Of a stretch of DNA of 12,680 nt, positions 1 to 6,868 are shown piece after piece. The stretch spans positions 1 through 12,680 of the forward strand of contig JAEWLC010000105.1 in assembly GCA_023393475.1 (NCBI GenBank), read 5' to 3'. Position 1 is the stretch's first letter. The number at the start of each line of letters is the position of its first letter. The position numbers were made by a program, and so were the translations under genes. The notes under the pieces were generated by a model. That model had not been told where the DNA came from. It was given only the letters and a program-made list of their open reading frames with translations, and did no database searches. This DNA is from Pseudomonadota bacterium (GTDB taxonomy: Bacteria; Pseudomonadota; Alphaproteobacteria; Rhizobiales; Devosiaceae).

Positions 1-14
1 CTCTCAGTCTGTCA

Positions 15-1352
15 TCAGGCTGCCGCAGCCTTGGCCGCCGGCACGCCGAACAGGTCGTATTCGTCGCTGTCCGTCACCGTCACCGAAACCATGTCGCCCG
101 GCTTGATGCCGTCGGCTTCGTGGATGATCACGGTGCCGTCGATCTCCGGCGCATCCCACTGAGACCGCCCGACCGCGCGGCCCATCTCGGGCTGCACATC
201 GTCGACGATCACGTCGATGGTCCGGCCGACCTTCTTCGACAGCACATGCGCGGAAATGTCCTGCGCCACTTCCATCAGCCGCTCATAGCGGTCGCGCTTC
301 ACTTCATCGGGGACGATGCCCTCGATGTCGTTGGCGGGCGCACCGGTCACCGGCTCGTATTCGAAGCAGCCGATCCGGTCGATCTCTGCCTCTTCCAGCC
401 AGTCGAGCAGGAACTCGAAATCTTCCTCGGTCTCGCCGGGGAAGCCGACGATGAAGTTGGAGCGGATCGCGAGGTCCGGCGCCATGGCGCGCCAGGCCTT
501 GATCCGGTCGAGCGTCTTCACCTGGTTGGCCGGGCGGCGCATCGACTTCAGCACCTGCGGAGAGGCGTGCTGGAACGGAATATCGAGATAGGGAAGGATC
601 TTGCCCTCCGCCATCAGCGGGATGACACCGTCGACATGCGGGTAGGGATAGACGTAGTGGAGGCGCGTCCACACATCCATTTTGCCCAGTTCTTCCGCCA
701 GCGTCTGGAAGCGGGCTTCCACGTCACGGCCACGGAACTTGCTCGACTGGTACTTGATGTCGACGCCATAGGCCGACGTGTCCTGCGAGATCACCATGAT
801 CTCCTTGACGCCGGTCGCCACCAGCCGCTCCGCCTCGTACAGCACCGATGCGATCGGGCGCGAGACGAGATCACCGCGGATCTGCGGGATGATGCAGAAG
901 GTGCAGCGGTTGTTGCAGCCCTCGGAAATCTTCATGTACGCGTAGTGCCGCGGCGTAAGCTTGAGGCCGGCCTCCGGCACCAGGTCGACGAACTTGTTCG
1001 GCACCGGCGGCAGGTGCGTGTTCACCGCGTTGACCACATCCTCGTACTGGTGCGGGCCGGTGACGGCGAGCACGCTCGGATGGGTGGCGCGGATCAGCTC
1101 TTCCTCGACGCCGAGGCAGCCGGTGACGATTACGCGCCCATTGGCGCCAACCGCCTCGCCGATCGCCTCGAGGCTCTCCTTCTTGGCGCTGTCGAGGAAG
1201 CCGCAGGTGTTCACCAGCACCACGTCGGCGCCGGCATAGTCGCGCGAGAACGAATAACCCTGCGAGCGCAGGGTCGTCATAATGCGTTCGGAGTCGACGA
1301 GCGCCTTGGGGCAGCCGAGGCTGACCAGGCCGATTTTTGGAGCTTGTGTCAT
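15..1352 (-). CDS. rimO: Ribosomal protein S12 (Asp) methylthiotransferase RimO
   Basis: RimO is a cytoplasmic radical-SAM enzyme that adds a beta-methylthio group to a conserved Asp of ribosomal protein S12. The 445-aa product has full family length. The N-terminal UPF0004 domain (about residues 6-120) carries the three Cys that bind the auxiliary iron-sulphur cluster: C14 (SLGCPKALVDSE), C50 (NTCGF) and C79 (TGCLG). The radical-SAM core follows with CxxxCxxC at C146, C150 and C153 (EGCNNRCTFC), and the C-terminal ~65 residues fit a TRAM domain. The motifs SLGCPKALVDSE and ISQDTSAYG favour RimO over its tRNA-modifying paralogue MiaB. The ATG at 1352 has only a weak AAGG about 12 nt upstream, but the family N-terminus begins here, so the start is sound. 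It stands alone and diverges from the DoxX gene; its downstream neighbour lies outside the window. Confidence 0.96.
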   Translation of the reverse strand: MTQAPKIGLVSLGCPKALVDSERIMTTLRSQGYSFSRDYAGADVVLVNTCGFLDSAKKESLEAIGEAVGANGRVIVTGCLGVEEELIRATHPSVLAVTGPHQYEDVVNAVNTHLPPVPNKFVDLVPEAGLKLTPRHYAYMKISEGCNNRCTFCIIPQIRGDLVSRPIASVLYEAERLVATGVKEIMVISQDTSAYGVDIKYQSSKFRGRDVEARFQTLAEELGKMDVWTRLHYVYPYPHVDGVIPLMAEGKILPYLDIPFQHASPQVLKSMRRPANQVKTLDRIKAWRAMAPDLAIRSNFIVGFPGETEEDFEFLLDWLEEAEIDRIGCFEYEPVTGAPANDIEGIVPDEVKRDRYERLMEVAQDISAHVLSKKVGRTIDVIVDDVQPEMGRAVGRSQWDAPEIDGTVIIHEADGIKPGDMVSVTVTDSDEYDLFGVPAAKAAAA

Positions 1353-1544
1353 TGGCGCGTGGCCTTACGCCAATCCCCCCCAAAACGCAATGATCGGTGC
1401 TTTGCGATGAAAGCAGGTCTGCCTTGATCACGCGCGATCACGAGCCTGTCAGGCAGCCATTCATTGGTTGACGCGAATCCTGACGATCTGGCTCTTGTTT
1501 CCGCAAGCGTCCACCTCCGCGGCGCGTAACTAGAGAGAAGACCA

Positions 1545-1967
1545 ATGAATTTCGACGCCACCCTCAACAAATACCGACCCTACGCGCTCGCCGCGCTTCG
1601 TATCGCCACCGCGCTCGCCTTCATGGCGCACGGTACGCAGAAGCTATTCGGCTTCCCCGAGTCCCGCATGGGTTCACCGGAGCTGCTGTCACTGATGGGC
1701 ATCGCCGGCATTCTTGAGGTCTTCGGTGGTCTCGCCATCCTTCTCGGTCTCTTCACCCGTCCGGTCGCCTTCATCCTGTCGGGCCAGATGGCCTATGCCT
1801 TCTGGTTCATGCACGCCGCCAACGCCGGAACGGTCATCCCGGTCGCCAATGGCGGCGACGGCGCCATGCTGTTCTGCTTCGTCTTCTTCTACCTGGTGTT
1901 TTCCGGCCCGGGCGCCTGGAGTGCCGACGAGGCTCTCAAGTCCCGCCGCAGCCTGGCGACCGCCTAA
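1545..1967 (+). CDS. DoxX family membrane protein
   Basis: This is a 140-aa integral membrane protein of the DoxX/YphA family. Four hydrophobic stretches are visible (about residues 13-30, 48-68, 72-92 and 107-123). Typical family signatures are present: a first helix with R..TA..F..HG..KLFGF, the glycine-rich second helix GIAGILEVFGGLAILLGLFTR, and a buried MAYAFWFMH in the third. Members lie in the inner membrane; some are linked to quinone, thiosulphate or redox-stress functions, but most, including this one, have no proven role. A GAGAAG about 5 nt before the ATG can serve as ribosome-binding site. The gene is monocistronic: rimO diverges upstream, and the next gene downstream is convergent beyond a repeat and a terminator. 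Family assignment is firm; function is not predicted. Confidence 0.9.
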   Translation: MNFDATLNKYRPYALAALRIATALAFMAHGTQKLFGFPESRMGSPELLSLMGIAGILEVFGGLAILLGLFTRPVAFILSGQMAYAFWFMHAANAGTVIPVANGGDGAMLFCFVFFYLVFSGPGAWSADEALKSRRSLATA

Positions 1968-1983
1968 CGGAGAGATTCCCCTT

Positions 1984-2040
1984 CATCCCCCCCTGCGAAG
2001 CGGGGGTGGGGGACCGGCGAAGCCGGTGGAGGGGGCGACT
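1984..2040. repeat. Intergenic palindromic repeat with two hairpins
   Basis: Two adjacent GC-rich hairpins lie just after doxX. The first pairs 1990-1996 with 2000-2006 around a GAA loop (7 bp, one G-T). The second is perfect: ACCGGC (2013-2018), GAA, GCCGGT (2022-2027). The block starts CATCCCC and ends GGAGGGGGCG. It resembles the dispersed intergenic palindromic repeats common in alphaproteobacterial genomes and shares the CATCCCC opening with the repeats at 6822 and 12331. Membership in a genome-wide family is inferred. Confidence 0.6.
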
Positions 2041-2065
2041 ACCAGCGCAGACCCCTACAAGCAAC

Positions 2066-2088
2066 AAGGCCGCCCACTGGGCGGCCTT
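2066..2088 (-). terminator. Rho-independent terminator (lipB-DUF4282 unit, perhaps also doxX)
   Basis: A perfect 10-bp stem, AAGGCCGCCC (2066-2075) and GGGCGGCCTT (2079-2088), closes a 3-nt loop. It sits 6 bases past the stop codon of the minus-strand DUF4282 gene. Read on the minus strand the stem is followed by TTGTTGCTTG, a moderately T-rich tail. Read on the plus strand the tail is CTTCGCG, so it would stop doxX transcripts less well. Confidence 0.8.
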
Positions 2089-2094
2089 CGCGTA

Positions 2095-2559
2095 TCAGAT
2101 GTCCGGCTTCGTCGCTGGCGGCGTCCGCTTCGCTGTCCGCCGCGGGGCCGGCGTTGTCGTCGTCACCTCGGGCGTCACTTCGCCGTCCTCGTAGTGATCC
2201 TCGTCCTCGGCGATGTCGTGGATCGCATCGCGTACTTCGTCGATCAGCGATGCCGGCACCCGGCTCAGGCTCACCGCCCGCGTCGTCGCCTCGTTGGCCT
2301 TGAAGAACACCAGCAGCACTTCGCACACGACGCGCAGGATGATCAGGAACAGCGCGCCATAGACCGCGATCTCGAGCAGGCCCCACAGCCCGTCGCCGAA
2401 ATTGCGTCCGAAGCTCGCGAACAGGTGGCCCACGGCCCACAGCAGCAGCGCCGCCAGTCCCGTGCCGTAGAGCACCGGCACCAGCCGTGGCGAAAGGATC
2501 GTCTCGAGCCGGAACAGCGTCGGCGAAAGGAAGATTTTCTTGAGATCGTCCAGCGTCAT
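2095..2559 (-). CDS. DUF4282 domain membrane protein
   Basis: The product is 154 aa. Residues about 1-90 fit DUF4282, an uncharacterised bacterial membrane domain: an N-terminal amphipathic stretch (LKKIFLSPTLFRLETILSPRLVPVLY) and two transmembrane helices (about residues 29-50 and 58-86, the second ending RVVCEVLLVFFKANE). The C-terminal 60 residues are hydrophilic, with an acidic cluster (DEVRDAIHDIAEDEDHYEDGE) and a Thr/Pro/Lys-rich tail, probably cytosolic and disordered. It lies 44 bp downstream of lipB on the same strand with GGTAAGG before its ATG, and the pair ends in a strong hairpin, so co-transcription with lipB is likely. No catalytic residues are apparent and no function can be assigned. 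Confidence 0.85.
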   Translation of the reverse strand: MTLDDLKKIFLSPTLFRLETILSPRLVPVLYGTGLAALLLWAVGHLFASFGRNFGDGLWGLLEIAVYGALFLIILRVVCEVLLVFFKANEATTRAVSLSRVPASLIDEVRDAIHDIAEDEDHYEDGEVTPEVTTTTPAPRRTAKRTPPATKPDI

Positions 2560-2603
2560 GGCCTTACCCCCAGATGGAATCGGTCACCCAGAAAATGCGT
2601 GTG

Positions 2604-3356
2604 TCACGCGGCGCTTACAAGTGCTTCAGGCGCAGGACTGATCGTCGCGCCGAACCGGCGCTCGAACGCTGCCCGGAGCGCCGCATCCACTTCTGCCATC
2701 GAGACCAGTTGCCCCAGGTCCTCGAAACTCGTGACCCCCTGGTCGGAAATCCCGCACGGCACGATCCCGTCGAAATGGCTCAGCGTCGGCGAGACATTGA
2801 TGGCAATGCCGTGGAACGTCACCCAGCGCGAAACGCGCACCCCGATGGCGGCAACCTTGTCATCGCGCCCAAAGCCCTTGTCGGGTCGCTGCACCCAGAC
2901 CCCGATCCGGCCCTCGCGCCGCTCACCCTTGATGTTGAACGCCGCTAGCGTGTCGATGATCAGACCCTCGAGCCCCTGCACGAGGCAGCGCACGTCGCGC
3001 CCCCGCTGGCGCAGGTCGAGGATGAAGTAGACCACCCGCTGCCCGGGCCCATGATAGGTGTATTGCCCACCACGCCCGGCGTCATAGACTGGGAACCGGT
3101 TCGGCTCGATCAGGTCGTCCGGCGAGGCCGAAGTCCCGGCCGTATAGAGCGGCGGATGCTCCAGCAGCCACACCTGTTCGCTGGCCGTCCCGTCGGCGAC
3201 GGCCGCGGCCCGGGCGCGCATCGCTTCGAGCGCGTCGGGGTAGGGCACCAGCCCATCCGCGATCGTCCACTCGACCGGCACCCCATCCGCGCGCATCAGC
3301 TTGGTGCCGGTGTCGCAGATTGGTTCACTTGTTAACGCTTCGGTAAGCAACGCCAT
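2604..3356 (-). CDS. lipB: Octanoyl-[acyl-carrier-protein]:protein N-octanoyltransferase LipB
   Basis: LipB moves octanoate from octanoyl-ACP to the lipoyl domains of 2-oxoacid dehydrogenases and GcvH, the first step of endogenous lipoate synthesis in the cytosol. The 250-aa product shows the family motif RGGQYTYHGPGQ (residues 95-106). It also has the catalytic Lys, K167 in DDKVAAIGVRV, and the acyl-accepting Cys, C201 in GIVPCGI, followed by the expected HFDGI..CGI context. About 20 extra N-terminal residues precede the conserved part (M21 RADGVPVEW). The ATG at M21 lacks a Shine-Dalgarno, so the upstream ATG at 3356 is kept, although its own ribosome-binding site is weak. It diverges from the FliN-domain gene and probably forms an operon with the DUF4282 gene downstream. 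Confidence 0.95.
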   Translation of the reverse strand: MALLTEALTSEPICDTGTKLMRADGVPVEWTIADGLVPYPDALEAMRARAAAVADGTASEQVWLLEHPPLYTAGTSASPDDLIEPNRFPVYDAGRGGQYTYHGPGQRVVYFILDLRQRGRDVRCLVQGLEGLIIDTLAAFNIKGERREGRIGVWVQRPDKGFGRDDKVAAIGVRVSRWVTFHGIAINVSPTLSHFDGIVPCGISDQGVTSFEDLGQLVSMAEVDAALRAAFERRFGATISPAPEALVSAA

Positions 3357-3412
3357 CCAATGCTCATTCCGCAGTGCCCGGCGATTCAGCGCGGGCCGTC
3401 GTCGTGGTATGT

Positions 3413-3646
3413 ATGAACACCCTAGACACTATTGAAGTGGATATCACGGTCGAACTGGGCGCGGCTATCATGCCGGTGCACCACTTGCTGCGCATGGGCC
3501 GCGGCGCCGTGATCGAACTCGACACCACCGAGAACGACCCGCTCCGCGTCTACGCCAACAACACCCTCATCGCCCGCGGCGAAGTGAAGGTCGAGGATGG
3601 CCGCCTGAGCGTCGAGCTCACCGAAAAGGTCCGCCGCCCCGCCTGA
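3413..3646 (+). CDS. Stand-alone FliN/SpoA (flagellar switch C-ring) domain protein
   Basis: From the ATG at 3413 the product is 77 aa and is almost entirely one SpoA/surface-presentation-of-antigens domain as found at the C-terminus of FliM, FliN and HrcQ. The pattern I.VDITVELG (residues 7-15), then VHHLLRMGRGAVIELD, then the near-invariant pair NNTLIARGEV and a closing ELTEKV matches FliN well. A GTG start at 3374 would add 13 residues (ending in VVVVC) unlike the family, so the ATG is preferred. In flagellates FliN forms the C-ring of the motor switch on the cytoplasmic face. Here no flagellar gene is near; the neighbours are lipB (divergent) and a tRNA. It could be a displaced true FliN or a paralogue with another partner. 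Confidence 0.82.
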   Translation: MNTLDTIEVDITVELGAAIMPVHHLLRMGRGAVIELDTTENDPLRVYANNTLIARGEVKVEDGRLSVELTEKVRRPA

Positions 3647-3724
3647 ACTCGCCTGCGGTTCGCGCCTCCGAGCAGCACGCGCGCACCCCGCGCCGGCACT
3701 TGTGACAAAAGCGGAATTAATCGC

Positions 3725-3752
3725 TTGCGCCATCGGGAATGCGTTGCTACAC
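3725..3752 (+). promoter_or_regulatory. Possible tRNA-Leu promoter
   Basis: A TTGCGC at 3725-3730 is followed, after 16 nt, by CTACAC at 3747-3752. This is the spacing and general look of a housekeeping promoter of alphaproteobacterial stable-RNA genes. It would start transcription near 3760, about 35 nt before the mature tRNA 5' end. The hexamers are poor matches, so this is tentative. Confidence 0.35.
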
Positions 3753-3794
3753 GCTGCCTCGCTTCGCCGAAAGGCGGTGCTTCTACCTCGGCGT

Positions 3795-3879
3795 GCGGTC
3801 GTGGCGGAATTGGTAGACGCGCAGCGTTGAGGTCGCTGTGCCGCAAGGCGTGGAAGTTCGAGTCTTCTCGACCGCACCA
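3795..3879 (+). tRNA. tRNA-Leu (anticodon GAG)
   Basis: The 85-nt gene folds as a class II tRNA. The acceptor stem is GCGGTCG (3795-3801) with CGACCGC (3869-3875). The D-loop contains AATTGGTAGAC. The anticodon stem CAGCG (3822-3826) / CGCTG (3834-3838) encloses loop TTGAGGT with anticodon GAG at 3829-3831. The long variable arm TGCCGCAAGGCGT is expected of Leu tRNAs. The T-arm GGAAG / CTTCT has loop TTCGAGT. Discriminator A3876 and a gene-encoded CCA (3877-3879) complete it. It reads CUC and CUU codons; CUC is abundant in this GC-rich genome. It is a single gene followed at once by a strong terminator. Confidence 0.97.
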
Positions 3880-3910
3880 GGGTCCCATCGGATCCTGCAG
3901 TCCAAAACAA

Positions 3911-3934
3911 AACGGCTCCCCTCGGGGAGCCGTT
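3911..3934. terminator. Bidirectional rho-independent terminator
   Basis: An 11-bp inverted repeat (3911-3921 with 3924-3934; AACGGCTCCCC and its complement) forms a 10-bp stem with a CTCG loop. On the plus strand the tail is GTTGTTTC, ending the tRNA-Leu transcript. On the minus strand the tail is TTTGTTTTGG, a better U-tract, placed 14 nt after the stop of the 27-aa gene at 3948. One structure thus closes two convergent transcripts. Confidence 0.88.
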
Positions 3935-3947
3935 GTTGTTTCAGGGG

Positions 3948-4031
3948 CTAGAGTACCGCCGCGATCAGTGCCACCATTACCAGGCTCTCGCAGGCGATCA
4001 GCATTCCAGGGGCAAGGTTCCACCGCATCAT
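3948..4031 (-). CDS. Candidate 27-aa single-pass membrane peptide downstream of the metal ATPase
   Basis: This short gene is supported by position and signals, not by homology. The ATG at 4031 (followed by a second ATG) has AGGAGGAGG at 4046-4038, six bases upstream, the strongest Shine-Dalgarno in the window. The frame ends in TAG at 3948, 14 nt before a terminator whose T-rich tail faces this strand. The peptide begins MMRWNLAPGM and continues with a hydrophobic run (LIACES, then LVMVALIAAVL) to its very end. It would be a single membrane helix with its positive N-terminus inside. It lies 70 nt after the ATPase stop on the same strand, with no other gene before the terminator, so it is probably co-transcribed with it. 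A small hairpin (4083-4104) sits over the ATPase stop codon. Small membrane peptides can modulate transporters; that role here is speculation. Confidence 0.55.
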   Translation of the reverse strand: MMRWNLAPGMLIACESLVMVALIAAVL

Positions 4032-4101
4032 CACGGGCCTCCTCCTGCCAGGCATACTGCACCCGTCATGCTGACCGGCGGCTGACAGGCCGTAGGGGCC
4101 G

Positions 4102-6270
4102 TCAGCGCCCCTTCCAGCCGAGCAGCCTCATCGCGTTCAGCGTCACCAGCACCGTCGCGCCGGTGTCTGCAAGAATCGCCGGCCACAGCCCGGTGATGCC
4201 GATGATCGTCGTCACGAGGAAGACTGCCTTCAGCCCGAGCGCGACGGTGATGTTCTGCCAGATATTGCCCATCGTCGCCTTCGACAGCGCGATCATGTTG
4301 GCGATATCGCCGACCCGGCCGTGCAGAATTGCCGCGTCGGCCGTCTCGAGCGCCACGTCGGTGCCACCGCCCATGGCGATGCCGATATCGGCAGCTGCGA
4401 GGGCAGGGGCGTCGTTGATGCCGTCGCCGACCTTGGCGACCTTCCGCCCTGCCGACTGCAGCTCCCGCACGATCCGCTGCTTGTCCTCCGGCAGCAGTTC
4501 CGCCCGCACTTCGATGCCGAGGCCCGAGCCGATCGCCGCTGCCGTCCGCCCAATGTCGCCCGTCAGCATCACGGTGGTGATGCCATCGGCCTTGAGGCGC
4601 GCCAGGGCGTTGGCGGCGTCGGCGCGCGGCTCGTCGCGGATAGCCAGCAGCCCAGCAATCTCGCCACCCGCCAGCAGCACGGAAACGGTCTTGCCCTCGT
4701 CATTGAGCGCACCGATCCGATCCCGCAGAGCTGCATCGATAGGCGCCACCGCATCGGCCGCGCCGGGCGAGGCGAGGAACAACTCAAGCCCGCCGACGCT
4801 TCCGGTCACGCCCTTGCCCGCCACCGCCTTGGCGCCGGCAGCCGGGGGCAGGGGCACGCGATCGGCCTTGGCGCGGTCGAGGATGGCCAGTGCCAGCGGA
4901 TGGCTCGAGCCCGTCTCGAGCGCCCCCGCCAGCGACAGCACTTCGCTCTCGCTCCGCCCGAGTCCGATCACGTCGGTCACCACCGGCTTGCCGACGGTCA
5001 GCGTGCCGGTCTTGTCGAGCGCCACCGTGTCGATCTCGCGGAGCCCTTCGAGCACCGCGCCGCCCTTCATCAGCAGCCCGCGCTTGGCACCAGCCGACAA
5101 GCCTGCCGCAATCGCCGCCGGAGTCGAGATCACCAGCGCGCACGGGCACCCAATCAGCAGGATTGCCAGCCCCTTGTAGATCCATTCGTCCCACGCCTGC
5201 CCGAACAGCAGCGGAGGCACGATGGTAACGAGCGCCCCAGCCACCAGCACGCCCGGCGTGTACCAGCGCGAGAACCGGTCTATGAACCGCTCGGTCGGCG
5301 CCTTGCTTTCCTGCGCCTCTTCGACGAGCCGGACCACGCGGGCAATCGTATTGTCTGCCGCCGCCGCGGTAACGCGCACGCGCAGCACCGCCTCGCTGTT
5401 GATCGTGCCTGCGAACACCTCGTCGCCGACGCCCTTGCTCCTAGGCACGCTTTCGCCGGTCACCGGCGCCTCGTCGAGCGAGGATTGCCCTTCGACAATC
5501 ACGCCGTCCGCAGCCACCCGGTCGCCCGGGCGCACCATGATGATCGAGCCGACCGAAACCTGCTCGGCCGGCACTTCGACCGTGCCGCCATCCTGCTCCA
5601 CGAGCGCCAGCTTCGGCACGAGGTTGGCCAGCCCCTTGATGCTCGCCCGCGCCCGCCCGGCTGCAACGCCTTCCAGCAGTTCGCCGACAAGGAACAGCAG
5701 CACGACCGTCGCCGCTTCCTCGGTCGCCCCGATGAACACGGCACCCATCGCGGCAATAGTCATAAGCGTCTCGATGGAGAAGGGCGTGCCGCGGACGGCA
5801 GCGGCAAGTGCCCGTTGCGCCACGGGAACCAGCCCGACAAGCATCGCGACGAGGAACGCCCAGTGGCCGATATCCGGCAGCACCCGGCCGACGAGATAGG
5901 CCGCGAGCAGCGCGCCGCCGCAGAGGAAGGTCAGGATCGCCTTGCGCGTCCGCCACCAGGGCCCGTCGATCGGCGCGCCGTGGTCGTCACCATAGTCGTG
6001 GCCGTCCTCGTGATCATGGTCGTGATCGTGCTTCGCGACCTTGGGCGCAGCAGAACTGCCTATCGAATAGCCAAGTGCCTTCACCTCGCGCTCGATCGCC
6101 CCCTTCGCCAACGGCGCATCGGTGCGCACCGTCATCGTGCCCGCCGCCAGCGATACGCCGACTTCGGCAACGCCCGGCAACCGGCCGACCGCGTTCTCGA
6201 TCTTGGTCACGCAGGCAGCGCAATCCATTCCACCGACACGGAATTTCAGCTTCTCGGCGGCCTCGGACAT
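4102..6270 (-). CDS. zntA: Zn2+/Cd2+/Pb2+-exporting P1B-type ATPase (ZntA/CadA-like)
   Basis: This inner-membrane pump exports divalent heavy metals using ATP. The 722-aa product starts with a heavy-metal-associated domain (residues ~8-70) bearing GMDCAAC (C17, C20). A His/Asp-rich linker (HDHDHDHEDGHD, 81-92) and the transmembrane core follow. Signature residues are TGES (271-274), the metal-site CPC (375-377), the phosphorylated D419 in DKTGT, the P1B-specific SSHP (455-458) and GDGIND (615-620). D702 in the last helix (ADTGATVLVTLNAMRLL) is the acidic ligand typical of the Zn/Cd/Pb (P1B-2) class, so copper export is unlikely. The ATG at 6270 is chosen because AAGGA lies 8 nt upstream. A GTG at 6303 would precede the predicted transcript start, and the ATG at 6294 would be nearly leaderless. 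It diverges from its MerR regulator. Confidence 0.94.
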   Translation of the reverse strand: MSEAAEKLKFRVGGMDCAACVTKIENAVGRLPGVAEVGVSLAAGTMTVRTDAPLAKGAIEREVKALGYSIGSSAAPKVAKHDHDHDHEDGHDYGDDHGAPIDGPWWRTRKAILTFLCGGALLAAYLVGRVLPDIGHWAFLVAMLVGLVPVAQRALAAAVRGTPFSIETLMTIAAMGAVFIGATEEAATVVLLFLVGELLEGVAAGRARASIKGLANLVPKLALVEQDGGTVEVPAEQVSVGSIIMVRPGDRVAADGVIVEGQSSLDEAPVTGESVPRSKGVGDEVFAGTINSEAVLRVRVTAAAADNTIARVVRLVEEAQESKAPTERFIDRFSRWYTPGVLVAGALVTIVPPLLFGQAWDEWIYKGLAILLIGCPCALVISTPAAIAAGLSAGAKRGLLMKGGAVLEGLREIDTVALDKTGTLTVGKPVVTDVIGLGRSESEVLSLAGALETGSSHPLALAILDRAKADRVPLPPAAGAKAVAGKGVTGSVGGLELFLASPGAADAVAPIDAALRDRIGALNDEGKTVSVLLAGGEIAGLLAIRDEPRADAANALARLKADGITTVMLTGDIGRTAAAIGSGLGIEVRAELLPEDKQRIVRELQSAGRKVAKVGDGINDAPALAAADIGIAMGGGTDVALETADAAILHGRVGDIANMIALSKATMGNIWQNITVALGLKAVFLVTTIIGITGLWPAILADTGATVLVTLNAMRLLGWKGR

Positions 6271-6306
6271 GGCACTTTTCCTTGGATTCTTCATCACGTC
6301 CACCTA

Positions 6307-6337
6307 CATCTAGGACCTCTAGCCACTAGAGGATCAA
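6307..6337 (-). promoter_or_regulatory. MerR-type promoter/operator for the metal ATPase gene
   Basis: On the minus strand, -35 TTGATC (6337-6332) and -10 TAGATG (6312-6307) are separated by 19 bp. This is longer than optimal, as in promoters that MerR-family activators untwist. The spacer region holds a perfect dyad, CCTCTAG (6316-6322), CCA, CTAGAGG (6326-6332), closely resembling known ZntR/CadR/PbrR sites. Predicted transcription starts near 6300. The plus-strand regulator gene begins 18 bp past the dyad, so bound regulator would probably also adjust its own expression. Confidence 0.82.
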
Positions 6338-6349
6338 GAGGCAAAACGC

Positions 6350-6772
6350 ATGAATCTGCCCATCGGCGAACTCTCCCGGCTCACCGGGGTCAAGGTCCCC
6401 ACTATCCGCTTCTACGAGCAGATCGGCCTTATCGCGCAGCCGCCGCGCACCGAGGGCAACCAGCGTCGCTACGGCAAGCCGGAGGTTGAGCGCCTGAACT
6501 TCATCCGCCACGCTCGCGAACTCGGCTTCGAAGTCGACGACATTCGCGAGCTGCTCGATATGTCCGGCAAGCCCCAGGCCTCCTGCCATCAGGCCGACAG
6601 CATCGCCCGCAATCACCTGAGCGAGATCGACCGCCGCATCGCCAGCCTCACCGCGCTGCGCACCGAACTTTCGCGCATGGTCGACGAATGCCACCACGGC
6701 CGTATCTGCGATTGCCGGATCATCGAGGTGCTGGCTGACCACAGCCAGTGCACCGCCGAACACGTTCACTAG
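6350..6772 (+). CDS. MerR-family heavy-metal regulator (ZntR/CadR/PbrR type)
   Basis: This is a 140-aa metal-sensing transcription factor. The N-terminal winged-helix DNA-binding domain (residues 1-70) has the MerR signature IGELSRLTGVKVPTIRFYEQIGL, then NQRRYGKPEVERLNFI. A coiled-coil dimerisation helix (about 80-112) follows. Metal-binding candidates are C79, C114, C120, C122 and C134 plus His in the C-terminal loop (DECHHGRICDC). C79 and C114 correspond to the Cys positions used by ZntR-type sensors of Zn, Cd or Pb. A GAGG about 8 nt upstream supports the ATG at 6350. Divergence from the exporter across a shared dyad makes it the exporter's regulator with high probability. Which metal it senses cannot be read from sequence alone. 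Confidence 0.93.
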   Translation: MNLPIGELSRLTGVKVPTIRFYEQIGLIAQPPRTEGNQRRYGKPEVERLNFIRHARELGFEVDDIRELLDMSGKPQASCHQADSIARNHLSEIDRRIASLTALRTELSRMVDECHHGRICDCRIIEVLADHSQCTAEHVH

Positions 6773-6821
6773 CGCATGCCGGCTGCACGGTAGGGCGCCA
6801 GCCCCGCCTGCATCGCAGTGT

Positions 6822-6845
6822 CATCCCCGCGAAAGCGGGGATCTC
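6822..6845. repeat. REP-like short palindrome between convergent genes
   Basis: A perfect 8-bp stem, ATCCCCGC (6823-6830) and GCGGGGAT (6835-6842), closes a GAAA tetraloop. It is flanked by TC and CTCC. The opening TCATCCCCG is shared with the repeat at 12331. It lies in the 96-bp gap between the convergent regulator gene and the 90-aa membrane protein gene and may act as a transcript end. It lacks a T-tract, so it is not called a terminator. Confidence 0.65.
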
Positions 6846-6868
6846 CGTCTCTGGTAGCGTCGAAGTGC

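Noticed and set aside
1353..1544. Promoter for doxX around TTGACG at 1467
   Set aside because: The -35-like hexamer has no acceptable -10 at 16-18 bp. The nearby TGATC/GATCA symmetry is imperfect, so no site is called.
3374..3412. GTG start giving a 90-aa FliN-domain protein
   Set aside because: The extra residues are not family-like and there is no better Shine-Dalgarno; the ATG at 3413 gives a normal domain.
4044..4068. 12-codon frame (ATG GTA-TGC region) before the 27-aa peptide
   Set aside because: No Shine-Dalgarno, it overlaps the strong ribosome-binding site of the next frame, and it is too short to support.
6271..6303. Longer metal ATPase start at GTG 6303 or ATG 6294
   Set aside because: Too close to, or upstream of, the predicted transcription start. 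The ATG at 6270 has AAGGA at 8 nt.
4321..6489. 722-aa plus-strand open frame opposite the metal ATPase
   Set aside because: Antisense of a P1B ATPase with all signature residues. It also runs into the MerR gene in another frame. High-GC shadow.
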